Part shown: piece after piece, positions 35,990 through 49,020 of the stretch
Layout of the letters: each line of letters begins with the position of its first letter
Numbering within the stretch: the stretch's first letter is position 1
From: Tamarix chinensis
Lineage: Eukaryota; Streptophyta; Magnoliopsida; Caryophyllales; Tamaricaceae
DNA: 64,000 nucleotides
Assembly: GCA_030549775.1 (NCBI GenBank)
Contig: CM060174.1
Span: 26,726,117-26,790,116 of the forward strand
Direction of reading: 5' to 3'
The notes under the pieces: model-generated
Databases searched by the model: none
What the model was told of the DNA's origin: nothing
The model's input: only the letters and a program-made list of their open reading frames with translations
Made by a program: the position numbers and the translations under genes

Positions 35990-36910
35990 AATCTTGAAGA
36001 AGTTCTCCTAGAGCTAACTTTTGTGATTTGAGACTATACTAATATGTTTCTTGATGAGATCCTAAGCTTGCCACTAGTTTAAGATGATAAATTTTGTCAT
36101 GGACTTATTGCCAAGGATATAGCTAGTATTTGGAGCACCTTACCACATAGCACTAGTTGAGATGAAGGAGCTTAGAGATCAAATAAAACAAATTTGGAGA
36201 AAGGCTTCATTCGACTAAGTGTATCACCCTAGGAAGTGTTAAACTTATTTATTAAGAATAAGGAAGGGAGTTTGATACTATGCATTGACAATCGAGGGCT
36301 GAATTAGGTTAAGGTGGAGAACCATTATTTATTGACATGGATCAATAATTTATTTGACTAGCTCAAAGGAGTTATAGGGTTCTCTAAGATTGATCTTCGT
36401 TTAGGTTACCATCAGTTTAAGAAAGAGGAGTATGATATTCCAAAGATGACATTTTAGATGAGAAATGACCATTATGAGTTCACCATAATGCCTTTTGGGC
36501 TCACTAATGCACTAGTAGTATTCATGTCTCTCATTAGAAATTCTAAATTTTTTTTGAAAATTTCTTTGTGGTGTTCATCGACGACATCCTCATCTACTCT
36601 GGTGATCAAGAGAAACACAAATAGCATCTGAGGCAGACTTTGGCATTGTTAAGAGCACCAAGTTTTATGTCAAAGTGTGAGTTTTCACTGAATTAAGTGG
36701 CTCTAGTAGGACATGTGATTTATAATAATGGTGTGTCTATTCACCCATCTAACGTTTGAGAATTTTCTAAGTGGTGAACACAAACTTTTGTTAAAGAGGT
36801 GCATATTTTTATAGGATTAGTCAATTACTACTGTAGATTTGACAAGGACATCTCAAAGATAGCTCATCTATTGACTAATTTACTAAAAAAGCTACACATT
36901 TTCGGTGGGA
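35990..36910 (+). pseudogene. Del/Tekay-type reverse transcriptase and RNase H start
   Basis: The RT motifs are in order on the plus strand with stops between them: EKGFIRLSVSP (about 36198), KNKEGSLILCIDNRGLN, FSKIDLRLGYHQFKKEEYDI (about 36381-36440), HYEFTIMPFGLTNA (about 36470-36510), and an intact active-site box VVFIDDILIYSG (about 36569-36603). The thumb region and the start of RNase H follow (YYCRFDKDISKIAHLLT). The sequence stops matching at about 36910 (FGGI), where an AT-rich segment beginning TGCAATACC takes over; no integrase follows. Confidence 0.75.
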
Positions 36911-37452
36911 TAAGTGCAATACCTTATTTTCCTCATTTTTTCAATAGTTTGAATTATGTATAATTAATTACATAAATGATTGTAGGATATTTTTTGTCTT
37001 CAATATTGTTTTAGGTGATTCTATAGTAATTGTAATTTTATAGCTTGATGCAATTTGTTTATAAAATACTATTTATATATGTGAAATTTTAAGATAAACC
37101 TTGAAAAATATTCTTATAAAACTTTATTTGGGTCATAAATAGATTGAAATGTAAATCTAGAAATTTTGGTTTTATTTTATTTGTTTTTGTTATTCCTTTT
37201 AAAGTTTACACGCAAAATATATAATTAAGATATGATAGCTACAATTCATATCAATTTAGTGTTAAAAATTCTACAAAGTTATATTTAGGTTGGAAATGAA
37301 TAAATAGGAGGATTTGGAAATGTTATTGATTTTAGGAATAGTTTTGGTGTTTACTTCTGTAATTACCTTGTAATCTTATTAATTCATCATCAAATCAATA
37401 TTTTATATATCAAAACTTGTTTTAATTGTGGTTGGAAACCATGCTCAACATG
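36911..37452. other. AT-rich DNA, possible LTR edge at 36915
   Basis: Del-type pol ends abruptly here. TGCAATACC at 36915 resembles the start of the LTR class seen elsewhere in the window, but no matching right end was found. No coding motif is seen. Confidence 0.3.
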
Positions 37453-38330
37453 TTATTGATACATTTGGTATATCATGTTCATTTGCTTGATTGAAGCTAC
37501 ATAAACCCATAAACTAGCAATTTGATATTCAATCAAATCAAATGGTTCATGGATATGCTGGAAGTGGGAAACCCAAGAGGTGCCTAGGGAAGAAGGGCCT
37601 AGGTCTATGACAAGGGATGGAGGTAGTGAGAGAGGAAGCAATGGTAAAGCTAGTGCCTCACTAGTAATTTTTGGATGCTCTTCTTGAGGGGGAGGGATAG
37701 TTTGACAAAGGTGAGGTGTGGCGAGCAAAGGTAGCTAGTTGGTGATTTTTTACCAATGGATGTGGTAAAATATTTGTTAGATAATAGATACCTCACCTCC
37801 TGATTATAGAATAATCAAAATTATAGTTCATCTTGCATAATCAATTTTTAATTAATGCAAGTTGCTAACCCTAGGTATGCCTTTGGAAGGTTAATAGGGA
37901 TATGTTCTATGTCATATCCAAGTTATAGAATAATGTGCTTGATGATGCCTACTATGAAAATATCACCATTAATATTAGTACTAACATTACTTAGATGATC
38001 TACTAGGTTGTACCCCCAGATCAAGGGCATCATCCTGAAGCATACATTATAGAGCCAAAAGTTCTATTATGCACACATTTGTTTAGCTCTCCCCCTACAA
38101 AAAAATTTTCTGGCCAACATCCTTTGGATATACCTCAAGGCTAGGTTATACATCAATGAGGCCTTAGCATTGTATTTTTTGTTTTGTAAGGCCTAGGATA
38201 AAATCCCCTTCTTGGAAATGATATTTGAGCCCAAAATACTTAGGCATACCACATTTAGTGATCCTCAAGGCAAAGTCTCTACCCAATAGTAGGAAAAAAA
38301 AAAGCAAAGTAGAAAACTGAGTCAACAACA
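37453..38330 (-). pseudogene. Athila-type env-like/ORF1 fragment, antisense
   Basis: On the minus strand, segments resemble the extra ORF that follows pol in Athila-type elements: RYIQRMLARKFFCRGRAK with NGDIFIVGIIKHI and LGYDIEHIPINLP (about 38170-37890), then a Pro-rich stretch and a C-terminal coiled segment (HFQHIHEPFDLIEYQIASL, about 37580-37520). Frames are broken by several stops. Its function in the family is unknown despite the env-like label. It lies just upstream of, and antisense to, the Athila element that follows, so it comes from a different insertion. Identification is from recalled family patterns and is moderate at best. Confidence 0.4.
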
Positions 38331-38745
38331 TTACATGAGACTCCTTGAATAGTCTAAAAGAGAAAAATTATTCAATCTGATAAAAAGTAAACAAGTTAAG
38401 GAACTCAAGGGTGAGTCCTTCGCTCATGTGGTTTACATGGGCAAAGAAAGGGGATATACTACCTCTAGCTTGCAACTACTCAAAATCTTCCTTAATCTCG
38501 AGTATCTCCAAGCATGTCTAATAGATGCATTTAGTAGATGTTATGTTTCAAGAAACAATGGTATAGTAGTGATTTTTGTGAATCGAGTTGTCAAACACAA
38601 TGCTATATAGATCAAAAGGTTGAGTATTGATAAAGTGAATATTTTATATGATTTTTCCTCTTCTTACCTTCACATTGGGACTTCATTTAACCTCTTTTAT
38701 ATATTTTTCTATGGTTCTAGTCTATTATTTGCACTATTGCTTTCT
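38331..38745. other. AT-rich DNA with no gene
   Basis: No coding motif. It contains the edge between the antisense env-like fragment and the Athila 5' LTR, which I could not place exactly. Confidence 0.35.
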
Positions 38746-40154
38746 TGAGTTTTGTGTTGCAAGAATTTCCATAAGAAGACCAATTTAGAGAAAGAATTAC
38801 ATGTTTTTAGAGCAAAGGACCTAGCATGGAAGGCTTTAGAGGAGAGTACATCAACCAAACATATTTATGGAAGAGTCTTGAAGCTAAGAGAGCCAGAGAT
38901 GTGCTAAGAAATCTTGAAGAAAAAATAAAAGAGAGTTGCACAGCCGGTTGCACACCCAGCATCCCCAATTATATTCGAAGAAAATAGAACCACGTGGCTA
39001 GGCAGTGTATGGATCGCATGATCATGTGGAATTTTTTGTTGAAAATTTGAGGCTTAGAATCTTACATGGCCAAGTAGTGCGCATCTCAAACAACCATGAA
39101 ATATTTGAGATCCCATAAATTCAAGAGCTAAGAAGCTGCATAACTAGGTAGTGCAAGGGCCTCACAACCATGTAGTGACAGTTTCCCCACAATCTAAGTG
39201 TGCAACATGGCCTGTGTGATGGGGATTATTTATTGAACACCTCAAGGACTTCTTTGGGGGATAAAGGAGAGATTTCAAAGCACTTTTACTCGTCATTACC
39301 GAGCTATAGCTTCATATAATTTATTTATTTCCATTTTTTGATTTTTCTAGAGATTCAAGTGTATATTCGTCTATGATCAACTCGGATTCAACTTTTTTCT
39401 CCTCCAAATTATAGTTAATTCAATCTAATTCTTCTTCTTATTCATATCTTTGTATTATTGTTATGATTATCATGCTATTTATTTCATTGATTTTCTTTAA
39501 AGATATAAGTGAGTAATCTTCTTTTCTAAGATTGAACTAGGTCCATTTTAGTGATCAATATGATGAACTAAAGTATTATGCCGTATGTTTGGTTAGTCTA
39601 TATTCTTTCATATGCACGGTTTAATTTTTGTGAAGTGGATTTGATGAAATCCAACCTATTTAGATATAATCTACAACTAAAAGGATGAGATTATTACTGG
39701 AAAGTGCATGTGCACGGGAATTTAAGTAATCATGAAAGTAGATGTTTAATTCTTAGGGACTATAGAATTGGTATTGCTTAATAGATTTAGTTTAATTTAT
39801 CAGTCAAGAATGTAGTCGGCAAATTAGATTAAATAATTATTAGACCTTAAAAGAGGCTAATGGATATAATTAGACCAATTGTCCACAGTTAGCAAATTAA
39901 TCTATGATATATTCGTTATTTCATCATTGATTATTAATTTGGAGATCGAAGTTTGATCCTAGGTTTCAATCCTATTATTTAGCATTTACAAATAGAAAGC
40001 TTTTCATAATTATTCTCATTATCCACTTGCATACCTCTGATTCATATAGATTTAGATAGTTAAAATATAAAAGATATGTACTCAATTACGAAGTCCTTGT
40101 GGGATATGACCTAAAAATGCTATAAAGAATCCATATGCTTACGGAAATAACACA
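38746..40154 (+). repeat. 5' LTR of the Athila element (left end uncertain)
   Basis: The last 80 bp (40075-40154) match 52617-52697: both contain TGTACTCAATTAC, GATATGAC and end AATARCACA. The PBS follows three bases later. The left end was not proven because the full 3' LTR is absent. Confidence 0.55.
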
Positions 40155-40158
40155 AGTT

Positions 40159-40178
40159 TTTAGCGTCATTGTTGGGGA
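40159..40178 (+). other. PBS of the Athila element (Asp-tRNA type)
   Basis: TTTAGCGTCATTGTTGGGGA corresponds to the usual Athila primer site TTTGGCGCCGTTGCCGGGGA; every difference is a transition (C to T or G to A), in keeping with methylation-driven decay. Confidence 0.75.
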
Positions 40179-40317
40179 CTTTAGCTAGTCGATATTATAT
40201 TCTTTATTATGTGGGTAGACTAAGTCCTTTAATTTCCCTTTGTTCTTTACCTTTTATCTTCTCTAGTTCATTATTTGTTGTTTGTGTTTTCAGGTACCTT
40301 TTATGCAACAATCCTTT

Positions 40318-41368
40318 TGACTTGGGATTCCAGTTGAGTTAGACCCTAAGATTGAACAAACATTGACTGGATTACAGAGGTGGATACATGAAACAAAAGC
40401 AAGCGTGAGTTCAAAGACCATGGTTGAAACTAATAGAGAAGAATAGTAGCATCACTCTCTTAAAGAGTTCACATCTCCAAATGCATACGGGATGAAATCA
40501 AGCATCTGGATGCCAAACGTAGCTGCCATCAATCTTGAGGTTAAACTTGTGTTGCTCAACACGGTTCAGCAAAATCAATTCAGTGGTAGCCTAATGGAGG
40601 ACCCTAACTTACACATTTCCAATTTTCTCGAGTATTGCAACACCTTGAAGATGAACGGAGTGTAGGATGATGTGATTAGGCTATGGTTATTTCTGTTCTC
40701 ATTGTGGGATAAAGTGAGGGCCTAGTTGCAATCACTTCCCCTTGGGTCCATTACCACTTGGGATTAGATTTCATAATATTTTCTAAGCAAATACTATCCT
40801 CCATCTAAAATAGTTCAATTAAGAAACCTTATTACAAGATTCAGTTAAAAGGATGGCAAGTCGCTCTATAATGCATGGGAGTACTACAAAAGACATGTTA
40901 CGAATGTGCCCACACCATAGGTTAGAAGAATGATTGTTGGTCCACATGTTTTATAATGCCCTACATTACAATACTAGGTTGAATTTGGATGAATCAGGAG
41001 GAGGCACTCTCATGAACAAAAGTATACCTAAGGCCAAGCAACTAATTGAAGACATGGCTCAGAATCATTACCAATGGTCGTGTGAGCGCTCTTCAACCAA
41101 GAAGGGTGGAAGGTATGACATTGATACTTTGGATTACCTTTCTTTATGGGTTAATGCATTATTTCAAAAACTTGATAAACTAAGTGTTACTGCATTAACA
41201 ACCTCCCCTACTGTTTGCGAGATCTGTGGCATTGTAGGGCACTCATTTATTGAATGTCATTCAGTTACTCCTCCAACACCTGCAGCAACCCTAGCGAGCA
41301 ATGTTAATTATGTGAATAACTTCAACCAAAAGAGAAATCCATTTTCTCCCACCTATAATCTAGGATGA
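40318..41368 (+). pseudogene. Athila Gag (several stops)
   Basis: The nucleocapsid/capsid polyprotein of the element. The capsid portion shows MEDPNLHISNFLEYCNTLKM (about 40594-40655), LFSLWDKVRA, KYYPPSKIVQLRN, and GKSLYNAWEYYKRH, all in the Athila pattern with stop codons between them. After a frameshift near 40930 an open segment of 144 codons has DESGGGTLMNKS, LIEDMAQNHYQW, and an intact CCHC knuckle CEICGIVGHSFIEC (41216-41257). The capsid part is not translatable as one piece, so this is a pseudogene. Confidence 0.85.
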
Positions 41369-41639
41369 CGTAATTATTCGAATCTATCCTGTAAGAACCC
41401 ACCATCGAATCCCATCCCTCAATCAAACTTTAGGCCTCTATATTTTTAAAACCTTAGACCACCATTTCTTAATCCTCTAAATTAAAATATTAAGTTAATG
41501 ATGGAGAACATCATAGCCTCTCAAAACAAATAAATTGAGGATTTCAAGAATTCAACTAAAAGCTCACATTTTAAGGTTGAATCCCTAGTCACCCACAATA
41601 AGATGCTGGAAAATCAAATTATCCAAGTGGCCCGGTAGT

Positions 41640-42480
41640 TGGGATCTTCCTCTCGACCTGCTAGAATGCTTCCCGAGTAACTAGAGACCAATCCTAAAGG
41701 GTATTCTAATGCCATAGCACTTAGAAGTGGAAAGGAGTTGGAAGGCCCTATTTTAAGAAAAGAAATGGAAGAGGAAGGTAGAATAGTTGAAGAGGAAGTG
41801 GAAAGGAATAAAGAAGCCATGAACATTGAGAATGAGACCATCTTAGGGAAATATAACGAGGTTGATAAATATGTCGCTCCGCCATCATATAAACCTCCCC
41901 TACCTTTCTCTCAAAGACAAGCTAAAGTGAGATTAGAAAAATATTTTGGATGGTTTATTGAAATTTTAAAAATATTGCAAATCAATATTACATTTGTGGA
42001 AGCCATATCACAAATGCCTGCTTACACTAAATTTTTGAAATAAATTCTTTCTAATAAAATATTGTTAGAGGATTATGAAACGATATCCCTAACACAGCAA
42101 TGTAGTCATATTATTCAAAACAAGGTTTTACCTAAGCTCAAAGACCCCCGGCTCATTCTCTATTCTATGTGCTATCGGTGACATGTCCATTAACCATGTA
42201 CTTTGTGATCTTAGACTACTATTATTCTAATGCCTCTTTCTGTTTGTAAAAATATGCAAATGGGAGATTTGAAGCCCACCACCATCTACCTCCAATTAGT
42301 CAATCAGTCGGTTAAACATCTAGTAGGTATATTAGAATATGTACCTATCCAGGTCGGTAAGTTTTATGTTCCAGTTGATTTTGTTATTTTAGAGATAGAG
42401 GAGGACACACAAATCCCCCATCATATCGGGAAGACCTTTCTTGGCTACTACAGGAGAAGTTATAGATGTCAAAAATGAAA
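41640..42480 (+). pseudogene. Athila Gag-Pol linker and protease
   Basis: The linker carries AIALRSGKELEGP (41713-41750), the conserved Athila motif before protease, and PPLPFSQRQAK. The protease region (42200-42480) shows MPLSVCKNMQMGDLKPTTI, GILEYVPIQVGKF and VPVDFVILEIEEDTQIP; a frameshift near 42440 moves the remainder (TGEVIDVKNEKLSLNIGEEK) to the next frame. The DLGA-type active site just before MPLSV is destroyed. It would have processed the polyprotein. Confidence 0.8.
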
Positions 42481-42793
42481 AGCTCTCTCTCAACATTGGG
42501 GAAGAGAAAGTAGATTTTGATCTACCTTCTACACAAAAATTCCCATTGATTGATGATACTTGCTGCAGGATTGATATGTTGGACAAGATGATTCAAGAAT
42601 ACCTTGCTAATTTAATCTCAAATGATCCATTAGAGAAATGTTTGATGAGAAACGAAGTGTTCCATGATGGTGATGAGGAGGCAGTTGCCTATGCTACTGT
42701 CCTAAGAGAATTGCATGGGTCATTATGTAAAAAAAAAAAGCTCCACCTAAGGTAGAGACAAAACCTTTCTCCTCCTCTCTTAGGTATGAATTT

Positions 42794-44215
42794 ATGGACT
42801 CCAATGGTGAATATTCAATCATTGTAAATGCTAGCTTGAATCAAGAAGAAGATAAAAAATTACTTGAAGTCCTTAGGTTGCACAAAGATGCCATAGGTTA
42901 TTCTATTGAAGATATCAAGGGCATAAATAATTCATTTTGCATACATCCCATATTATTAGAAGATGGACATAAATCCTTAATTTAGCATAAAAGACGGTTA
43001 AACCTAAAAATAAAGGAGGTCTTAAAAAAAGAAGTGATTAAACTACTTGATGAAGGAATCATTTACCCTATCTCAAATAGTGAGTAGGTAAGCCCAGTTC
43101 GGGTAGTACCTAAGAAGGAGGCATGATTGTCATAAGAAATAATCAAAAGGAACTAATCCCTACAAGAATGGTCACCAAGTGGCGTATATGCATTGAATAT
43201 AGAAATTTAAATAAATCCACTCGAAAGGATCACTTCCCCCTTCCATTTATCGGTAATATGCTGGAAAGGTTATCTAGACACTCTTATTTCTATTATCTAG
43301 ATAGATACTTGGGATTTTTTCAAATCCCTATCTACCCTAGCAATCAAAAGAAAACAACATTTGCATGCCCATATGGTACTTTTTCTTTTATGAGGATGCC
43401 ATTTGGATTGTGTAATGCCCCAGTAACTTTTCAATGTTGTATGATGTCCATATTCTTAGATTTTATCAAAAATAATATGGAAGTTTTTATGGATGACTTC
43501 TCTATTTACGAAACCACATTTGATGACTGCCTCAATAATATTACAAGGGTTTTAAAAATATATAAAGAAGTGAACATTGTACTTAACTAAGAAAAGTGCC
43601 ATTATATTGTACAAGAGACCATTGTTCTAGATCACTTAATCTCTAATCAAGGGGTTGAAGTTGATAAGAAAAAATTGATATCAATGCTAAAATGCCTCCC
43701 TTGGCCAATATCAAAGGTCTTAGGAATTTTCTAGGCCATGCTTGATTCTATAGGTGGTTCATTAAAGATTTCTCAAAAATTAATAAAATTCTAACCCACT
43801 TGCTTATCAAGGATAACCCTTGATCAATCATGTTTGAATGCTTTTAGCAAGTTAAAGGAAGCATTGACGACTATCCTAGTAATGAGACCCCTCGATTGAA
43901 GCCTTCCTTTTGAGGTAATGCATGATGCCAGTGACTATGTTATTGGGGTTATTCTTGGGTAAAGGAAATATGGGAAAGTTTATAACATATACTATAGTCG
44001 CAAGAATTTGGATGATGCACAGATGAATTATTCCACAACCGCAAAGGAACTTCTAGTCGTGGTGTTCTCCTTAGATAAATTTAGGTCTTATCTTATCGGA
44101 TCAAGAGTCATTGTGTTCACAAATAATGCAGCTCTTAGGCATCTCTTGGCAAAGAAAGATGCAAAACCAAGGCTGATTAGATGGATCCTCCTCTTGTAAG
44201 ATTTTGATTTAGAGA
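42794..44215 (+). pseudogene. Athila reverse transcriptase and RNase H (5' part)
   Basis: RT begins with HKDAIGYSIEDIKGI (Athila start motif), then after frameshifts [40 protein letters not shown] and an intact active site VFMDDFSIY (FMDD at 43486-43497). RNase H follows with stops: [58 protein letters not shown] (44110-44190). The frame is cut at 44230 within EIKYKK by the inserted element and continues at 49722 with GTKNVVVDH. Confidence 0.9.
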
Positions 44216-44619
44216 TCAAATATAAGAAGGTGAAATACCCCAAAAATCCTAATTTAGGAATTATGGAAAAATAATGATTTATTAGGAAAATTAAGAAAAT
44301 AAATTATTTTATTAAATAAAAGGGGAAAATAATTGAGGAAAATAAAGAGAAAATAATAAATAAATTATTTTTAAAAATTAGATATTTTACTAATTAAAAT
44401 GGAAGTTAAGGAAAATTTATCCAAAACAGCCCAATTAATCTAAGAATAAATTTAATTATTATACTTAAAATAATAATTATTAAAATTAAATATCCAACTT
44501 AAATATATAAATAAATAAAGATCAAATACCCCAACCCAACCAATTTATTCCTTTTCCTTTTTTTCCTTTCTTTTCCTTATTCATTCTTCCTCCTTTACTT
44601 ATTCTTTATTTCCCCATTT

Positions 44620-45690
44620 TTTTCCCCGATTGGGCCAGCCCGCCGGCCCAAATCACCTATCCCTCCTCCGTTTCGTGCGGCCCAAGCCGCGTAGCCTGCC
44701 CCTACTCCCAACTGTCGGTCAGTTCTTCTTCCCCCTCCCCCCCCCCCCCCGGAACGCTGGTCCACCTCTTCCCTTTCCTCCTTCTTCCATGCCACCTCCA
44801 ATCCCGACCTGCAAATTCGACCCTACAACTCTGCCGCCGACAGCCACCAACGCCATCCGGCCTCCCTTCTCTCTACTCTCCCCATCGTTTTCTTCCTTTT
44901 TTAGACCCCAACAAGCCCCATCTCTCCCCTCCCTGCGTGCCCCTCTCCTTTCCTTTTTCTCCCTAACACGACCTAACCTGCCATGGCAAGACTGCACCGC
45001 CTGCCACCGCCGGCTGGTGGTCCTGCCAAACCTGCCCCGCCTGTCTTCTTCTATCCTTGTCGTTTTCATCCTCAATTAGTCTATAAATACCCCCCATTAA
45101 CATCCTGGGTCGAGCTTCCTTTTTTTGTGGCCCAAGAAACCCAGCCGCTCACCGCCTCCCAAACGGCCCCTTGTTCCGCGGCCTTCGACGACCGCCGCCA
45201 CAAACGCCACCCACCAAAAGCATCCCCGCACTTCCCTATAAAAAATAAAGCCACCATAACCCCCTATCTCACCCTGCACATGTCGCCTCGGCCGTGCAAA
45301 GTCGCCAACCCGAGCAGCCACTCCAACCCCTCACCGCCCCTTGCGCCACCTTCTGCCGCCACCCTTGCCACAACCAGCACCTCCTCCACCCTCCAAAACA
45401 CCTAGGGAACCTTCCCATACCGTCATCTCCCCCCGCCTCCCTCTCCTTTTACCTCCCCCATCTTCCACCACCTTTGGTTGTCGCACCAACCACCGTGCGC
45501 CGCCACTCCCAGCTACACCACCACCTTCATCCCACCCCTCTTCACCTGTTGCACCTTCCTCCACCTCAAACACCCCTCCACTCCCTCTCCCTTAGCCTAC
45601 ATATCCATTTTCCCCTCTCTTCCTCCTCCACCGCCGCCACCGTCACCGCCACGCGCCGTCGCCAATTCCACCACTAACCTGAGGTGGTGC
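44620..45690 (+). other. GC-rich, pyrimidine-biased leader region of copy 2; no gene
   Basis: C/T-rich plus strand with overlapping open frames on both strands encoding Pro/Ser/His- or Gly/Arg/Glu-rich low-complexity runs. No domain is recognised. It surrounds the TATA box and mirrors 33290-34440 in copy 1. A 14-base C run lies near 44737-44750. Confidence 0.6.
45082..45089 (+). promoter_or_regulatory. TATA box of copy 2
   Basis: TATAAATA in the context TCTATAAATACCCCCATT, shared almost exactly with copy 1 and at an equal distance from the LTR edge. Confidence 0.65.
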
Positions 45691-45769
45691 TCCAACTTCC
45701 CTATCCCCTAAATTATTTTCTATAAGTGTTAATAATTTTATTTAATATTAATGGTATTATCCTTAATGT

Positions 45770-45870
<101 letters not shown>

Positions 45871-47427
45871 GTTTTGTATTATCATTGTTATTATTAATAT
45901 TATTACCATTATTAATATTATCATGTATCACCCTTACTTCCTAACCTAATTTCAGAAATATTTATAACTAGGTTATATTATCTAAAAGGCTACGACTTTA
46001 GCATTAAAATTGTTATCCTTATTATTATCATTATGATTATTATTATTTCTATTACTACTACTAATACTATTATCATTATTATTATCATTATTAACAACTT
46101 TAGTAGTACTATAGTTATCTCTATCATTATTATTATTAGTAGTATTATTATTGTTGTTGTTGTTGTTGTTGTTTTTGTTATTACTACTACTACTACTACT
46201 ATTTAACCTAACTTTATAATTTTCCTAACCAATAATAATATTATCATTAATGGTGGCCTATAACCTTAGTATCATTATGATTGAGACTTTTCCTTGTTTA
46301 ATATTATTATTATTACTAATCTCACTATTATTCCTACTATTATTACTGATACTAGATATGGCTTATTATCATTATCTTTACTATTATGGTAAAAATTTGA
46401 ACCCTTATATTAATATTATCATTTTTATTATTATTACTATTCTTATTCTTATTCTTTTTATTATTATTATTATTAATGCCATTATTATTATTATTATTAC
46501 TACTACTACATAACCCAACTTTATTTTATTATTATTGTTATTATTACTATTAGTATTACCGTTATCATTATCATTATTTTCTTGCTAATATTGTTAAAAC
46601 TACATTTTTCCATCATCACTTTTATATATTAATATAAATATTTGGACCCTTATATTATTATTATCATTTTGGTTACTGTTATTATTTTTATTGTTATTAT
46701 TATTATACTTAACATTTTTATCATTAATATTATTATTGCTACTACTTTTATTATTATTAATATTATTTAACCCGAAGTTGGCATATTATCATTTTGTTAT
46801 TAAAGAAGAAGAATACTTAAACCTTAGTATCTTACCATTTAATATTATTCCTAATGCCTTTAGCACTAACATTATTACTATGGTATTATTATTAGTTATT
46901 ACTACTATTATTGTTATTATTTTATTACTATTATTGTGACAAAAACATTTGAACCCTTATATTATTATTATTCAAAATATAACTTTTATCATTATTATCT
47001 TTAGGAATATTTATACTTTGTTGGTATTGTAATTATTATATTATTATCTTAACCCTAACACTATTATTAAACTTAGCCTTAAAAATGCTCGGGTTTCTAT
47101 CATTATAAGCATTAACATTACTATTATTATTATTGTCACTATTTTGCTATAACTAGTATTAGTGCTATTATTAGAAGAATAAAGCTATTAGGTTTAATAA
47201 TGTAAGTACAGTAATAAATATTAACATAAACATATTTTGACTAGTAATATCAAGTAAGCTAACCTAAAGATAAAAACTCTAGTTTTCACGTATAATACTC
47301 ACTTTAATAATAATAATAATAATAATAATCCTAATCTTCGACTAAAATAAGGAGTAATGGTACTTTTGGTAGGAGGAAAACTAATCCTTAGTACTTTCCC
47401 TCTAATAGGTGAATCGAGCCAAAACCC

Positions 47428-47490
47428 TAAGGAGTCGTAGGAGCGTGCTCCAAGCCCGGCGTCACTTTAGGTAAGGATGTAGCTAAGGCC
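47428..47490 (+). promoter_or_regulatory. conserved GC-rich block with 5' splice-site consensus, copy 2
   Basis: The block contains GGAGCGTGCTCC (a perfect 12-bp palindrome), CAAGCCCGGCGTC, then CTTTAG|GTAAGGAT with GT at 47471. It matches the minus strand of 32341-32403 almost base for base, including the splice-donor consensus. Confidence 0.5.
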
Positions 47491-48664
47491 CATGTGTGTT
47501 ATATGACTTGTATGCCTTGGATGATTTATATCATGCTACGTCGCGTATTACATGATTGTCATTAACTTGTCCTATGAGTAGCGCAACTTGGAGTTGTGGT
47601 ATATTTGTATATGTTTTCCTATTACATGTGTTTTATATGTATATATGGTGATTATGATGTGATATGTTATGGCCCTCTAGGACATGCATGATAGGACCAT
47701 TGATAATATGATATGGAAATGAAAGGACAAAAAGAAAGAAAATGGGAAGTGAGTTCACTAAGAGAGATACGAGGTTGACCAAAATACCTCATAATCCATG
47801 AGGGGAAATTAAAGAGGAAGGAATGACCAAAATGAATGAAAGATGGGAACCATGCATGGGAGTTTTAAAATTTGCATGGGACTTTGAGAGTTTGCATGGA
47901 GTGGATAAATCTCACACGAGGATGATCTTTATATGAGAAAAGTTGATTTAGGGTGTTAATAAGAGAAGGGGAGAGTTGTGGAGTGATCGGAGACTTGAAA
48001 TGAAAAATAGTACGTAGGTTAGTGTAAGGGTGTATAAGGGACCCGATTAGGGTTTTGGGGGAGAGTAGTAATCTGGAAAATGTGGGAGCGAAGATGATTA
48101 AGGAAAAGTGGAGTACAGGTTCAAAGTGAGAATTTATTTTATATGGGGCGAGTATGGGTTCCATGGGAGAGAAGATATTGTGGGTGAAAAGAGAGAGGTT
48201 ACTTGTGAGAGAAGAAAGGTACTAGGGTTTGAGGTGGCCAACTAGGGTTTTTCCGATCACATACGAAGTTGAGAGGTAAAGTGATATGTTTTGGGATGTG
48301 ATCTTATTGAGACAAGGTTTGAGGCAAGGAATGAAGTAATGATAGTGTAAGTGGGAGAAAGTTGGGCTACATAGGTCCAAGTAGGGTTTTCAAGGGAAAA
48401 CCTTAGAGGGTGATAGTAGGTGGAATTAATGTCATGAGGTGTTAGGCCTTAACCCACACCCTTAGGGGTTGGAGTTTTACATTTTGTGTAGGTTTAAGGG
48501 GGAATGGATGTCAGGGTGTAATTAGGGGCGCATGAGTCTCAAGATATGGGATAGGCCACGGAGAGGATAGAAGTAGAATGTTGGTGACATGCATGTCAAG
48601 GGTGAATTACTTTTTGAATAAGACACAAATAAGATACTATCCATTTAAAGAGAAAGATTGTTGA

Positions 48665-49020
48665 CCCGAGCCCAGACCGGTCCACCGACAAATAATAGTG
48701 GCTAGGAGCTGGGGTGCCCTGCATGACCGGTCCACCGACGAATAATAGTGACCAAGCGCATTTTGCCCTGCATAACCGTTCCACTGGCTATAATAGTGGG
48801 GGTTTTCGTGCTCAACAAACCAAACATAATTTTGATAAGATATGGGAAATATACGAAGTAATTACAGTGAAACATCATCTTAGTCAGAGCCAGACCAGTC
48901 CACCGATGAATAATAGTGGCCAGGAGAATTTTTCCCTGCATGACCGGTCCACTGGGAATAATAGGGCCAGGAGCATTTTGCCCTACATGACCGATCCACT
49001 GGCTATAATAGTGGGGTTCC
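48665..49020. repeat. imperfect repeat with core GACCGGTCCACCGACRAATA, in copy 2
   Basis: The core followed by ATAGTGRCC recurs about six times (near 48678, 48726, 48773, 48894, 48943, 48988), separated by spacers with TTTTGCCCTGCATGACCG. It is the counterpart of 30885-31205. Confidence 0.7.

Noticed and set aside
44595..45711. Cluster of overlapping Pro/Ser-rich ORFs
   Set aside because: Counterpart of the region above in copy 2; same compositional artefact.
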